A DNA stretch of 64,000 nucleotides from Oscillibacter sp. Lineage in GTDB: Bacteria > Bacillota > Clostridia > Oscillospirales > Oscillospiraceae. The DNA is taken from assembly GCA_003539495.1 (NCBI GenBank), contig DPPB01000020.1, positions 62,001 to 126,000 on the forward strand, in the 5' to 3' direction. Position 1 is the stretch's first letter. Every line of letters starts with the position of its first letter. A model generated the notes under the pieces. That model was not told the DNA's origin. It did no database searches and saw only the letters and a program-made list of their open reading frames with translations. A program made the position numbers and the translations under genes. Positions 50,709-59,073 of this stretch are shown in pieces.

Positions 50709-51638
50709 ATGGACATTCCTGTATATCTCATTGCCGGGTTTCTGGATGCCGGCAAGACGAATTTCATAAACGGCATCCTCAAGGACGGCTTTGCCGCCGA
50801 GGATAAGACCCTGCTCATTTGCTGCGAGGAGGGGGAGGAGGAATACGATCCCCACGGGCTTTTCAATGTGTTCACCTACACGGTGGAGGATCAGGCGGAG
50901 CTGACGCCGGAGCTTTTTAAGAAGCTGGAAAAGCAGTACCGCCCCAAGCAGGTCATCATCGAGTACAACGGCATGTGGATGATGGAGCCCCTGTACCGAG
51001 ACGGGCTGCCGGGAAACTGGATCCTGTATCAGATCATCTGCCTGATGGACGCACGGACCTTTGAGCCATATCTGAAAAATATGGGACAGCTGGTGATGGA
51101 GAAGGTCTCCAACGCCGACATGCTTATTTTTAACCGCTGCAATGAGCAGCTTAGGACTCAACTGCGATCCAAAAACCTGCGCATGGCCAACCGTCGGGCG
51201 GACATTTATCTGGAAAATGAGGACGGCACCAGCGAGGAGTATGTGACGGAGGATATGATGCCCTTTGACCTGTCCTCGGAACACCTGGAGGTGGCGGATG
51301 AGGACTACGGCATTTGGTATGTGGATCTGATGGATCACCCGGAGCGCTACGAGGGGATCAGCGTCACCTTTAAGGCACTGATGTGCCACTCCAAGAAGTT
51401 CAAGGGCGTGGATTGCCCGGGCCGCTTTGCCATGGTGTGCTGCGAGAACGACATGCAATTTTTGGCTCTGGTGTGCAAGGGTCAGGGCATGGACCGCTTC
51501 AAGAACCGGGATTGGGTGAAGATCCGTGCCACGGTGAAAAAGGAGCAGTGCGAGGCCTATCAGGGTGAGGGGCCGGTGCTGTATGTGGAGCGCATCAGCG
51601 CCTGTCAAAAGCCGGACCCGGAGACGGTGTCGTTCTGA
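50709..51638 (+). CDS. CobW-type GTPase fused to a DUF1980 (YcgQ)-like domain
   Basis: 309 residues. The N-terminal half is a CobW-like G domain with P-loop GFLDAGKTN and a guanine-recognition-like NRCNE, but the CXCC motif of its neighbour is missing. The C-terminal hundred residues (around CHSKKFKGVDCPGRFAMVCC) resemble the C-terminal domain of YcgQ-type (TIGR03943) proteins, which belong to zinc-limitation regulons in Bacillus. The two genes form one operon. I infer a joint role in metal handling. The fusion is my reading, based on motif resemblance. Confidence 0.7.
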   Translation: MDIPVYLIAGFLDAGKTNFINGILKDGFAAEDKTLLICCEEGEEEYDPHGLFNVFTYTVEDQAELTPELFKKLEKQYRPKQVIIEYNGMWMMEPLYRDGLPGNWILYQIICLMDARTFEPYLKNMGQLVMEKVSNADMLIFNRCNEQLRTQLRSKNLRMANRRADIYLENEDGTSEEYVTEDMMPFDLSSEHLEVADEDYGIWYVDLMDHPERYEGISVTFKALMCHSKKFKGVDCPGRFAMVCCENDMQFLALVCKGQGMDRFKNRDWVKIRATVKKEQCEAYQGEGPVLYVERISACQKPDPETVSF

Positions 51639-51644
51639 TTGGCA

Positions 51645-51743
51645 TAAAATTCCTGCGGAATTTCATGCCAAGGGGATTGCAGCCCGCTGCGCGCATAATT
51701 TTTGTGCCTGCGGGCGCAAACTCTGCGAGGCTTGTTGCTGCCC
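51645..51743 (+). repeat. Dispersed intergenic repeat, copy 6 (full, plus strand)
   Basis: Contains TTTCATGCCAAGGGGATTGC, then GCCTGCGGGCGC and AAACTCTGCGAGGCTTG. The copy has the two halves in the same order as the minus-strand copy at 16393-16261. It starts within ten bases of the CobW operon end. Confidence 0.7.
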
Positions 51744-51853
51744 GGAGGACACCCGGTGTAAATCACGGGTCTGAGCGGATAAGCGATTACGGGGCGGCAA
51801 ACAAAATATCCCACGCAAGGCACAGCCTTGCGTGGGATATTTGCGTTTAGGGA

Positions 51854-53539
51854 TCACAGGTCATGGATGTCTCGCAGCAGCTCATCCAGGGGAAGATGGC
51901 GGAGGGTATTCTCCAAAGCTGCATCCGGCGCAGGCTCGGAGGGGTCAGCACCGGCTTCCCCGGCTTCCGAGGTGGAGGCTTCAGCCGCCGGCTCCGGGAG
52001 CGTAGACTCCGGGGCAGGGGTGCCGGCAGGAGACACCGGGACGTCGGCAGACAGGGACGGATCTTCCTGCGGGGGGGCAACGGGAAGCTGCTCAAGCTCG
52101 GGGGCAGTATCGGCCGCGGGAGTGGCATCGGGCGTAGCCTCCGGGGTGCCTTCATCCGCCGCGGGCTGGGACGCACCGGTATCGGGCAGAAGGCGCAGCT
52201 TTCTGCCGCGGCTGCCGGCTACCGAGGCAAAAACGATCAGCAGAATCAGCAGCACCAGCGCCGCACCGCCGGCAATATACACATACAGCATGGGCACGGC
52301 CAGGGTTTCGCCGCTGTCGGTAAACACCGCACCGCTGAAGCGCTGAAGCGTCTCCGCCCGGGAATCGTAGGTATAGTAGCCATAGCTCCCGGCATCATCC
52401 ATGAGGTACAGCACACAGAAATCCTTTAGGGAGGCGTCATTGTAGGTCCAGCCGTTGAGGGTCTGACCGAAGGCCTTTACAGTGGCCGGGGTAAGGCCGG
52501 GAACGGAGGAGAGCTCCTTAGGAATGTCCGTGTAAATATAAGTAACGCTGCCGCAGAGGATGGGCAGATAGGGGGATTGCACGCCGGTGGTCTGGGAGAA
52601 GAGGTAGAAGCCCTGGGCGGAGGTTTTTTCGTCCATAAGATAGACCAGGGTGCGCTTGCCGGAGACATCCGTCCAGATGGGGAGGGTATCACCGCTATAG
52701 GTGATGGGCTCGGCAGGGGCAAAGCCTGCAGGCGGCGTGACCTGAGACACATCCCTTACCACGCCCAGCCTTTGACCGTTATAATCCAAAAACAGCGTGG
52801 GGGCCTGGGCCACCTGGACGGTGATGGTGTAGGCTTTGGCGGAGCCGTCCTCGGCGGTGACTACCACGGATAGACTGGTCTCGCCGTCCTGAAGGGAGAT
52901 GTCCCCATCCCCCTGGACCGTTGCCCGGGAATCCGACGGATTGGCGGTGATGGTGAGCCGGTCGGATTGGCTGGGAAGGGAGAGAGTGTACTCCGTAATG
53001 GCCGGGTCGAAGGCGGGGGTCAGGGTGCCGGCGCTGACGGTGAGGGAGGAGAGGGCGTTGTTGCTGCTGAGGGAGACGCCGGGGTTGTTACCGGTGCTGC
53101 TGTCGCCGCCGCTGGGAGTGGGGGCGGGGGCAGGTTCACTGTCGTCAGGCTCAGAGGCGGAGACGATGGACACCGAGGCGCTGCCGGAGGCGTCATAGTC
53201 CACGCCGGCGATGCAGTAGGATCCGGCAGAGATCCACACGGAGCCGGTGCCGGTGCTGTTGGCCCGGAACACCAGCTGATTGGTGCGGCTATCCCCCTCA
53301 AAGCCCATGGGGGCCGTGTCTCCGGACTCCAGAGTGAGGTTGCCGGACCAGGACACGGAGTAGGTCCACGCCTCCGAACCGGAGGGGACGGTGATAGAAA
53401 AGGCAACGGTCTTGCCCACGCTAACGCTGCCCTGGCCGGCGGAAACGGAAATGCCGTCGGCAAAGCTCGTCTGCACCAGGCACAGGAGCATGGCGCCAGT
53501 CAGCAGCAAGCTGAGAGAGAATTTTCTGAAATGCTTCAT
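51854..53539 (-). CDS. Secreted, membrane-anchored protein with a cadherin-like beta-sandwich domain
   Basis: 561 residues from the ATG at 53539. A signal peptide ends near residue 28 (LVQTSFADG). The first part looks like an Ig-like fold, followed by a Pro/Ser linker and a cadherin-like repeat (LSSLTVSAGTLTPAFDPAIT and the conserved YTITVQVA). A membrane segment lies near residues 415-435. The cytosolic tail is very rich in Pro, Ala and Glu, ending LPLDELLRDIHDL. It is likely a cell-surface protein. It is co-transcribed with the glucosaminidase upstream, the two being 14 bases apart. Confidence 0.75.
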   Translation of the reverse strand: MKHFRKFSLSLLLTGAMLLCLVQTSFADGISVSAGQGSVSVGKTVAFSITVPSGSEAWTYSVSWSGNLTLESGDTAPMGFEGDSRTNQLVFRANSTGTGSVWISAGSYCIAGVDYDASGSASVSIVSASEPDDSEPAPAPTPSGGDSSTGNNPGVSLSSNNALSSLTVSAGTLTPAFDPAITEYTLSLPSQSDRLTITANPSDSRATVQGDGDISLQDGETSLSVVVTAEDGSAKAYTITVQVAQAPTLFLDYNGQRLGVVRDVSQVTPPAGFAPAEPITYSGDTLPIWTDVSGKRTLVYLMDEKTSAQGFYLFSQTTGVQSPYLPILCGSVTYIYTDIPKELSSVPGLTPATVKAFGQTLNGWTYNDASLKDFCVLYLMDDAGSYGYYTYDSRAETLQRFSGAVFTDSGETLAVPMLYVYIAGGAALVLLILLIVFASVAGSRGRKLRLLPDTGASQPAADEGTPEATPDATPAADTAPELEQLPVAPPQEDPSLSADVPVSPAGTPAPESTLPEPAAEASTSEAGEAGADPSEPAPDAALENTLRHLPLDELLRDIHDL

Positions 53540-53553
53540 AAAACACCTGCTTT

Positions 53554-55443
53554 TCATTTCTGCACGATGGGCGCGGTGCCCAGGATGTGTTTCTTGATGG
53601 CCAGCAGCGAGGTGGCGGCGATCTTGCTGCCGGAGAGCTGAGCGGCCCGGGCGTAGGCACCGGTAAGGGTCCGGACGCCCAGGATATGCTTCTTCACCGC
53701 CAGCAGATCTGTGGCGGCGATGCGGCCGTCACCATTGGCATCCCCGTATACCACGCAGGTATAGGCGTAGGTGCCGGCGGCGTCCTGAATGGTCAGCAGC
53801 TGGCCGGTGGAGACAAGGGCGGAATCGGAAGCGGCCTTCCCGCTGCCGTCCGTCACCGTGACGGCGGCATCCGGATTGACAGCCTGAATCTGAGCGATGA
53901 GGGTTTTCACCGGCGTGCCCAAGGAGAAGCCCGAAAGATAGGAATCCGAGAGGCGCAGCTGGAGCCTCCCAACATAATCATAGGTCGCCGCGGGATCGGG
54001 ATCAGGCTTGGGATCCGGGTCCGGCTTGGGATCAGGATCGGGCTTTGGATCCGGCTTTGGCTGGTATTCATCCTCCTGGGCGGATGTGGGCAGCTTGGTC
54101 ACGGCGGGCATATTCTTCAAAATGGGGACGGTGAAGGTCAGGGCCGTATTGGCCAGGCCGTTTTTGACATAGGACGCATAGGTGGACCAGCCGCCCTGAT
54201 AGGCATAGGTGATGTCGGTGGCGTACTGGTAGGCATAGGTATACTGAGGGGTAAGGTTGAAGCGCTGAAGATACAGGGTATCCTGGCCATCCTCTATGTA
54301 ATTGCGGAAGATAAACCACGCACCGCCCAACAGAGCCTTATAGCTGGTGTCCCAGCCCTTGCTCTGGGCATAGAGGATGCCGTTGTAGTTGGGATTGCTG
54401 CCTCCGTAGGCGCCGATGTTAAAGAAATTATAGTACTTTTTCCCGTCGCTGAGGGGATAGCCGGTGGCGTTTTTAGTGGAGGAGGTGCCGATCTCGCTCC
54501 GGGCCTTCACGGCCAGGTAAATGGGGCTGACACCGGTGACGGTGACTTTTTCCAGGCTGTTGGCGGCGTCGGTCTTGCCCTCGCTGCGCAGGCGCTTCAG
54601 GTCTATCTGCTTCTGCTTTTCCAGCTCCTCCTTGGACCCGGCCCTGATAAATTCATCGATAATGGCGTCAGTGGCCCAGGCACAATCGGCCAGCACCTTC
54701 TTCAGCTGTGCGTGGGTCACACCTTCGCCGCCGGAAAGCTGCTCGAAGGCGATGCAGGTGCCGTCCGTCAGGTAGCTGCGGGGATCCAGATAGTAGGCCA
54801 CGGTTTGGCGGCTGGCGGCATACCAGTCGGGCTCGTACTGCTTCCACTCACCGGTCTTGCTGTTGTAGGCGCCGGGGGCGGTGGAGCGCAGGGCGGTGCC
54901 GTAGTTCCCGTGGATAAGGGCACGGCCCAGGGTGGATTCGTTCTCCAGGGCATCTGACCATTTCAGCCCCGTATGATAGGCCACAAAATTCCACTGGCCG
55001 CCGCTGGCGGCATGCAGTGCCCGGAGATAGGGCTGGTAGGTCTTGGGAAAGCCCTGCTCGGACAAATAGGCCTGATAGGCGCTGTCATCGCCGATTTGGG
55101 TGACGAAATCGCTGCGCATATAGCCCATTTTGGTATAGCCGTTGTAGGTAAAGACGATCTGATACCAGGTCGCGCCATCGGTGCCCTTTTCCGTGGCGAT
55201 GACCCTTACATACTGGCCCCGGTAGAGCAGGATGGCCTTGCTTTTGCCAAACTGCACCGAGCTGTAGGAGGTGCCGGGGCCGGAGCGGACATTAATGGTA
55301 TCGTCGTTGACGTAGGCATCCTCGCCGACGCTGCCCAGCACAGGGAGCACAAGGCTTATCAGCAAGAGCGCGGCCAAAAAAACGGAGAGAGTCCGCTTAA
55401 TACGATTCGATTTTGCAGAGGAGTGTGTCAAGAGAAAGCCCAT
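53554..55443 (-). CDS. Secreted glucosaminidase with SH3 domain, Pro-Asp linker and dockerin-like end
   Basis: 629 residues. A signal peptide (residues 16-38) precedes an SH3_3 domain (INVRSGPGTSYSSV), then a LytG/LytD-type glucosaminidase domain (around TGVSPIYLAVKARSEIG and NFFNIGAYGGSNP). A linker of repeated KPDPDP follows. The end has a type I dockerin pattern, with DANGDGRIAATDLLAVKKHI as a calcium loop and a second, degenerate copy ending AIKKHILG. It should cut peptidoglycan outside the cell. The ATG at 55443 lies directly after AAAGG, so the true start may be a few codons later (a TTG follows). Confidence 0.8.
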   Translation of the reverse strand: MGFLLTHSSAKSNRIKRTLSVFLAALLLISLVLPVLGSVGEDAYVNDDTINVRSGPGTSYSSVQFGKSKAILLYRGQYVRVIATEKGTDGATWYQIVFTYNGYTKMGYMRSDFVTQIGDDSAYQAYLSEQGFPKTYQPYLRALHAASGGQWNFVAYHTGLKWSDALENESTLGRALIHGNYGTALRSTAPGAYNSKTGEWKQYEPDWYAASRQTVAYYLDPRSYLTDGTCIAFEQLSGGEGVTHAQLKKVLADCAWATDAIIDEFIRAGSKEELEKQKQIDLKRLRSEGKTDAANSLEKVTVTGVSPIYLAVKARSEIGTSSTKNATGYPLSDGKKYYNFFNIGAYGGSNPNYNGILYAQSKGWDTSYKALLGGAWFIFRNYIEDGQDTLYLQRFNLTPQYTYAYQYATDITYAYQGGWSTYASYVKNGLANTALTFTVPILKNMPAVTKLPTSAQEDEYQPKPDPKPDPDPKPDPDPKPDPDPAATYDYVGRLQLRLSDSYLSGFSLGTPVKTLIAQIQAVNPDAAVTVTDGSGKAASDSALVSTGQLLTIQDAAGTYAYTCVVYGDANGDGRIAATDLLAVKKHILGVRTLTGAYARAAQLSGSKIAATSLLAIKKHILGTAPIVQK

Positions 55444-55627
55444 CCTTTCTGCCCGGCGGCTACGATAGGGTGTCGTAGGGATACTTATTCAAAATAAAGA
55501 TAACACACCCGGCTCACTTTGTCCACCCATATGAGAAAAAATGCGGAAAAAACTGGAAAATAGCCGCAGCGGGACGAAAAATGAAAACAGGACAGTATAT
55601 TAACGCCCAGTATATTAACAAGCTGTT

Positions 55628-55673
55628 AAAAATATTCAAAACGGAATGTAACAATTGCGTTTTGAATATTTTT
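55628..55673. promoter_or_regulatory. 16-bp perfect inverted repeat at the XRE promoter
   Basis: AAAAATATTCAAAACG and its exact complement are separated by 14 bases. The right arm overlaps the -35 region of the promoter at 55655-55683, so binding would block it. Confidence 0.6.
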
Positions 55674-55683
55674 GTGCTATATT
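55655..55683 (+). promoter_or_regulatory. Promoter of the XRE/Imm11-like operon
   Basis: TTGCGT (55655-55660) and TATATT (55678-55683) are 17 bases apart, 29 bases before the XRE start codon. Confidence 0.65.
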
Positions 55684-55711
55684 AAATAAAAACAACCGGG
55701 GAGGAACGGCT

Positions 55712-55933
55712 ATGCAGAAAGAGATATGCTACAAAAAGCTCTTTAAGCTGATGATCGACCGGAATATGAAGGGCCACGACCTGCGGGAAAAGGCGGGCAT
55801 CAGCCAATCCACCTATTTTAAGCTCCAGCACGACCAACCGGTGTCCACGCAGATGCTGGTGCGCATTTGCTGCGCACTGGATTGTGAGCTGTGGGACATT
55901 ACGGAGCTGGTGGATAAAACGGACGATGTATAA
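55712..55933 (+). CDS. XRE-family (HTH_26-like) regulator
   Basis: 73 residues, start after GGGGAGGAACGGCT. The single domain has LMIDRNMKGHDLREKAGISQ and the recognition helix next to QSTYFKLQHD, ending in CELWDITELV. This short form is common in mobile regions of Clostridia. It is followed by the Imm11-like gene after 22 bases, and controls itself through the inverted repeat (inference). Confidence 0.88.
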   Translation: MQKEICYKKLFKLMIDRNMKGHDLREKAGISQSTYFKLQHDQPVSTQMLVRICCALDCELWDITELVDKTDDV

Positions 55934-55955
55934 TAATGAGGAGAATAGAACGGCT

Positions 55956-56495
55956 ATGAAACTCTATCAATTATGGCCCGATCATGCATATCGCGCATTT
56001 GAGACAAAGGAAAAAGATGAATACAAAATTTTTTCCTTTCGCGGTGCGCCTATATCTGATTGGACTGATGTAACATTATATCCGAGTATGCATCGCACAG
56101 AAATCGGTAAAGAAACAGGAGATGTTTTACCTGTAGATATTAGTGCTGTTGTTGTAAATGAGCGTTGCTTTAATATAATTAAGCCCTATATTCAAGATGC
56201 TGTTCAGGTTTTGAGCGCTAAAAGTAAAAAGCAAAAATTGTTTGCGCTTAATGTTACAGCAGTAAGAGACTGTTTGGATTGCGAGAATTCAAAATTAAAA
56301 CATTTTTCCAGTTCTGGACGGATTATGAGAATTGAAAAGTATGCTTTCCATCGGGAAATGCTTAGCAACGCTTTTATCTTTAAAATACCGGAAGAGGTTC
56401 ATACTCACCCATATGTAACAGATGGTTTTAAGAATCTTATGGAACAGAATGGGATTAAAGGTTTTAAATTTGTTCTTGTGTGGCAAGATGAATGA
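55956..56495 (+). CDS. Imm11-like (DUF1629) immunity protein, orphan
   Basis: 179 residues from the ATG at 55956. The gene is visibly AT-rich compared with both neighbours. The end GIKGFKFVLVWQ resembles the C-terminus of Imm11/DUF1629 proteins, which neutralise polymorphic toxins. The start YQLWPDHAYRAF also fits. No toxin gene is nearby, so this is either an orphan immunity gene kept for protection against neighbours, or a remnant of a lost pair. An alternative start at 55926 has no ribosome site. Confidence 0.65.
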   Translation: MKLYQLWPDHAYRAFETKEKDEYKIFSFRGAPISDWTDVTLYPSMHRTEIGKETGDVLPVDISAVVVNERCFNIIKPYIQDAVQVLSAKSKKQKLFALNVTAVRDCLDCENSKLKHFSSSGRIMRIEKYAFHREMLSNAFIFKIPEEVHTHPYVTDGFKNLMEQNGIKGFKFVLVWQDE

Positions 56496-56559
56496 TTTTC
56501 ACAATCACAAAATTATATGATAGTCGTTTTATTATATATAAGGAAGGCGAGGAATCAAA

Positions 56560-58119
56560 TTGTTGAGTAGATCCAAAGCAAAGCGAAAAGCGCATTTTGA
56601 AAAGACCCGCACGCTGCTAACGGAGAAAATACGGGAATCCATGATCTCGGTATTGCCTATCATTGCCATCGTCGCAGTGCTGTGCCTGTTTTTGGTGCCT
56701 ATGCAGCCCACGCTGCTGCTGACCTTCTTGGTGGGCGCGCTGATGATCGTGGTGGGATTGGGCCTGTTTTCTCTGGGAGCCGAGCGGTCCATGACCATTA
56801 TCGGCAGCAAGATCGGCACAGCTCTGACAAAAATCGGCAAGCTGCCGGTGATCCTGCTGGTGGCCTTTGCCCTGGGAGTGGCGGTGACCGTGGCGGAGCC
56901 GGACCTGCAGGTGCTGGCGGACACGGTGCCCAACATCGACAAAACCGTACTCCTGGTGGCAGTGGGCGTCGGCGTTGGTTTTTTCATGGTAGTTTGTATG
57001 CTGCGTATTCTGTACGGCATCAACCTGCGGTGGGTGCTGGTGGCGTGCTACATAGGCGTATTTTTGCTGGCAGCATTTACGGACCGGGATTTCCTCGGCA
57101 TCGCCTTTGACTCCGGCGGCGTGACCACGGGGCCCATGACCGTGCCGTTTATCCTGGCCCTGGGCGTTGGTATCTCCCACGTGCGAAGCGATAAGCGGGC
57201 GGAGGCGGACAGCTTCGGCCTGGTGGCCCTGTGCTCCATAGGACCCATTTTGTCGGTGCTGCTGCTGGGCTTTTTCAGTGACGGAGGCGGTAGCGCAGCG
57301 GAGATCACCCAGGTGAGCTTTGACAGCACCACCGGCATCGGCACGGCCTTTTTGCAGGCGCTGCCGGTATATATGAAGGAGATGGCCATGGCCATGCTGC
57401 CTATTGTGGCTATTTTTCTGATCTTCCAGGTATTTGTATTCAAGATGAACACAAGAAGCTTCGGAAAGATCGCCGTGGGTATCCTGTATACCTATGTAGG
57501 CTTGGTGCTGTTTCTGGCGGGAGTGAACGTGGGCTTTTCCAGCCTGGGGGCGGAGCTGGGGGCGGCCCTGGCTACCGGCGAAACGGAATGGCTGCTGATC
57601 CCGCTGGCGGCGCTGCTGGGCTGGTTCATCATCTCGGCGGAGCCTGCAGTGGCAGTGCTGGAAAAGCAGATCGAGGAGGTCAGCGCCGGCGCTATCCCCG
57701 GCGGGGCCATTAAGGTGAGCCTGTCCGTGGCTATCGCCCTGGCCATGGCTCTGGCTATGCTGCGGGTGGTGACGGGGATCTCGATTTTGTGGTTCCTGGT
57801 GCCGGGATACGCCATTGCGTTGGGGCTGTCGTTTTTCGTGCCGGATATTTACACGGCCATCGCCTTTGACTCCGGCGGCGTGGCCTCCGGCCCCATGACA
57901 GCCACCTTCATGCTGCAGTTCATGATGGGTGTGAGTATCGCCCGGGGCGGCAATGTGCTTACGGATGCCTTCGGCATCGTGGCCATGGTGGCGATGATGC
58001 CGCTGCTGTCCATCCAGATGGTGGGTTTTTACTACCAGCGCAAGGCCCGGAAGGTCACCCGGGAGCTGGAGAGCTATGGCGATTGCGATATTATTGAGCT
58101 GTGGGAGGAAGCGGCATGA
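56560..58119 (+). CDS. DUF1538 membrane protein, internally duplicated permease
   Basis: 519 residues, TTG start at 56560 (or 56563) behind AGGCGAGG. About a dozen membrane segments. The sequence is a duplication: FDSGGVTTGPMTVPFILALG in the first half and FDSGGVASGPMTATFMLQFM in the second. DUF1538 proteins are putative permeases of unknown substrate. The next gene overlaps by ATGA and encodes a PII-like protein, so transport is probably gated by a PII-type signal (inference). Confidence 0.88.
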   Translation: MLSRSKAKRKAHFEKTRTLLTEKIRESMISVLPIIAIVAVLCLFLVPMQPTLLLTFLVGALMIVVGLGLFSLGAERSMTIIGSKIGTALTKIGKLPVILLVAFALGVAVTVAEPDLQVLADTVPNIDKTVLLVAVGVGVGFFMVVCMLRILYGINLRWVLVACYIGVFLLAAFTDRDFLGIAFDSGGVTTGPMTVPFILALGVGISHVRSDKRAEADSFGLVALCSIGPILSVLLLGFFSDGGGSAAEITQVSFDSTTGIGTAFLQALPVYMKEMAMAMLPIVAIFLIFQVFVFKMNTRSFGKIAVGILYTYVGLVLFLAGVNVGFSSLGAELGAALATGETEWLLIPLAALLGWFIISAEPAVAVLEKQIEEVSAGAIPGGAIKVSLSVAIALAMALAMLRVVTGISILWFLVPGYAIALGLSFFVPDIYTAIAFDSGGVASGPMTATFMLQFMMGVSIARGGNVLTDAFGIVAMVAMMPLLSIQMVGFYYQRKARKVTRELESYGDCDIIELWEEAA

Positions 58120-58790
58120 ATTATGTGATCTCTATCGTTACGCCGGAGGCGCTGCCCCGGCTGGAGGAATTGACGGAGGAGCTGGGGCTGCCGCTGAACG
58201 TGACGCTCCACGGCCATGGCACAGCCATACAGAGCATGCTGGACTTTTTGGGCATTGAGTCCAACGAAAAGCGGGTGATGCTCTCGGCTGCCACAGAGGA
58301 TAAGACCAAGGCGCTCATTGCCGGCCAGCGGGAGCGGCTGCACCTGGGTGTTCCCGGCCACGGCATCGTCATTGCGGTGCCCATGAAAAGCGTAGGAGGA
58401 GGTAAAACCATGGAATTTTTGAAGGGGAACGAGGCCGGCACGGGGAAGTATACGCCGGAGCTGAACTTTGCCTATGAGTTGATTGTTATCATTGCCAGCG
58501 AGGGTCAGACGGACCTGGTGATGGACGCGGCCCGGGCAGCAGGTGCCCGGGGAGGTACGGTGCTCCACGGCAAGGGCACCGGCGCCGAGCAGGTGAAGAA
58601 ATTCTACAACATCACCATTGCCGAGGAAAAGGAAGTGTTCCTCATTGTGGCCAAAACGGAGGAGAAGACGGCGATCATGCGGTCCATCCTGGAGAAGGCC
58701 GGGCCGGACACCCCGGCCAAGGCCATCGCCTTCTCTCTGCCTACCACGGAGGTGGCGGGGTTCGGGTTCTACCGAAATAACGAGACATAA
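58116..58790 (+). CDS. PII-like signalling protein made of two tandem domains
   Basis: 224 residues from the ATG at 58116, overlapping the DUF1538 stop. Two similar halves are seen. Each has a strand-helix start (MNYVISIVTPEALPRLEELT and YELIVIIASEGQTDLVMDAA), a central HGHG or HGKG loop and a C-terminal GHGIVIAVPM or KAIAFSLP strand. PII proteins sense ATP/ADP and 2-oxoglutarate and bind transporters. A fused double copy is unusual and matches the duplication of its partner. Confidence 0.8.
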   Translation: MNYVISIVTPEALPRLEELTEELGLPLNVTLHGHGTAIQSMLDFLGIESNEKRVMLSAATEDKTKALIAGQRERLHLGVPGHGIVIAVPMKSVGGGKTMEFLKGNEAGTGKYTPELNFAYELIVIIASEGQTDLVMDAARAAGARGGTVLHGKGTGAEQVKKFYNITIAEEKEVFLIVAKTEEKTAIMRSILEKAGPDTPAKAIAFSLPTTEVAGFGFYRNNET

Positions 58791-58818
58791 TGCGCAGCCT
58801 CTGTATAGCTGAAAAGCC

Positions 58819-58860
58819 AACAGGATGGCGCACCGGTCTCCGGCGCGCCATCCTGTTTTG
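58819..58860 (+). terminator. Terminator of the DUF1538-PII operon
   Basis: A 13-bp stem (58819-58831 with 58845-58857) with a 13-base loop holding a second CCGG/CCGG hairpin, followed by TTTG. Confidence 0.7.
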
Positions 58861-59073
58861 TGCGGATTTTTTCACAGGATATGCGGCCTAAATGGGGTGC
58901 CGTTCAGATTCCCTCGCGCACCTTTCCTGTTTCGCTATGGCGCAAGCGATACTGCGGCCGATCTTGGGCAGCTCAGACCGAAAATTTAATAAAATTTGTA
59001 TAGCCGCAACGCCAAAACCGTGCTATACTGTACGCGAAATTGGGAGCGAAGTCGATTTTAGGGGGTGAGTTCC

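Larger units (their letters stand above)
55444..55711. other. AT-rich regulatory gap
   Basis: It holds no gene. A 12-base direct repeat CAGTATATTAAC (55593-55604 and 55608-55619) and a 16-bp perfect inverted repeat (55628-55643 with 55658-55673) precede the XRE gene. The two elements are likely operators for that regulator or for the divergent secreted-protein operon. Confidence 0.6.

Noticed and set aside
49521..51608. 695-residue minus-strand frame opposite the CobW pair
   Set aside because: It is the complement of the two CobW genes, with Val/Met runs where the His-rich codons lie.
53990..54065. Tandem repeat of GGATCCGG/GGATCAGG type
   Set aside because: It encodes the Pro-Asp linker of the glucosaminidase, so it is a protein repeat and not an independent element.
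58791..59073. c-di-AMP (ydaO-type) riboswitch upstream of ktrB
   Set aside because: Commonly found before such genes, but I could not see its conserved cores. Only a terminator and a possible -10 box are present.
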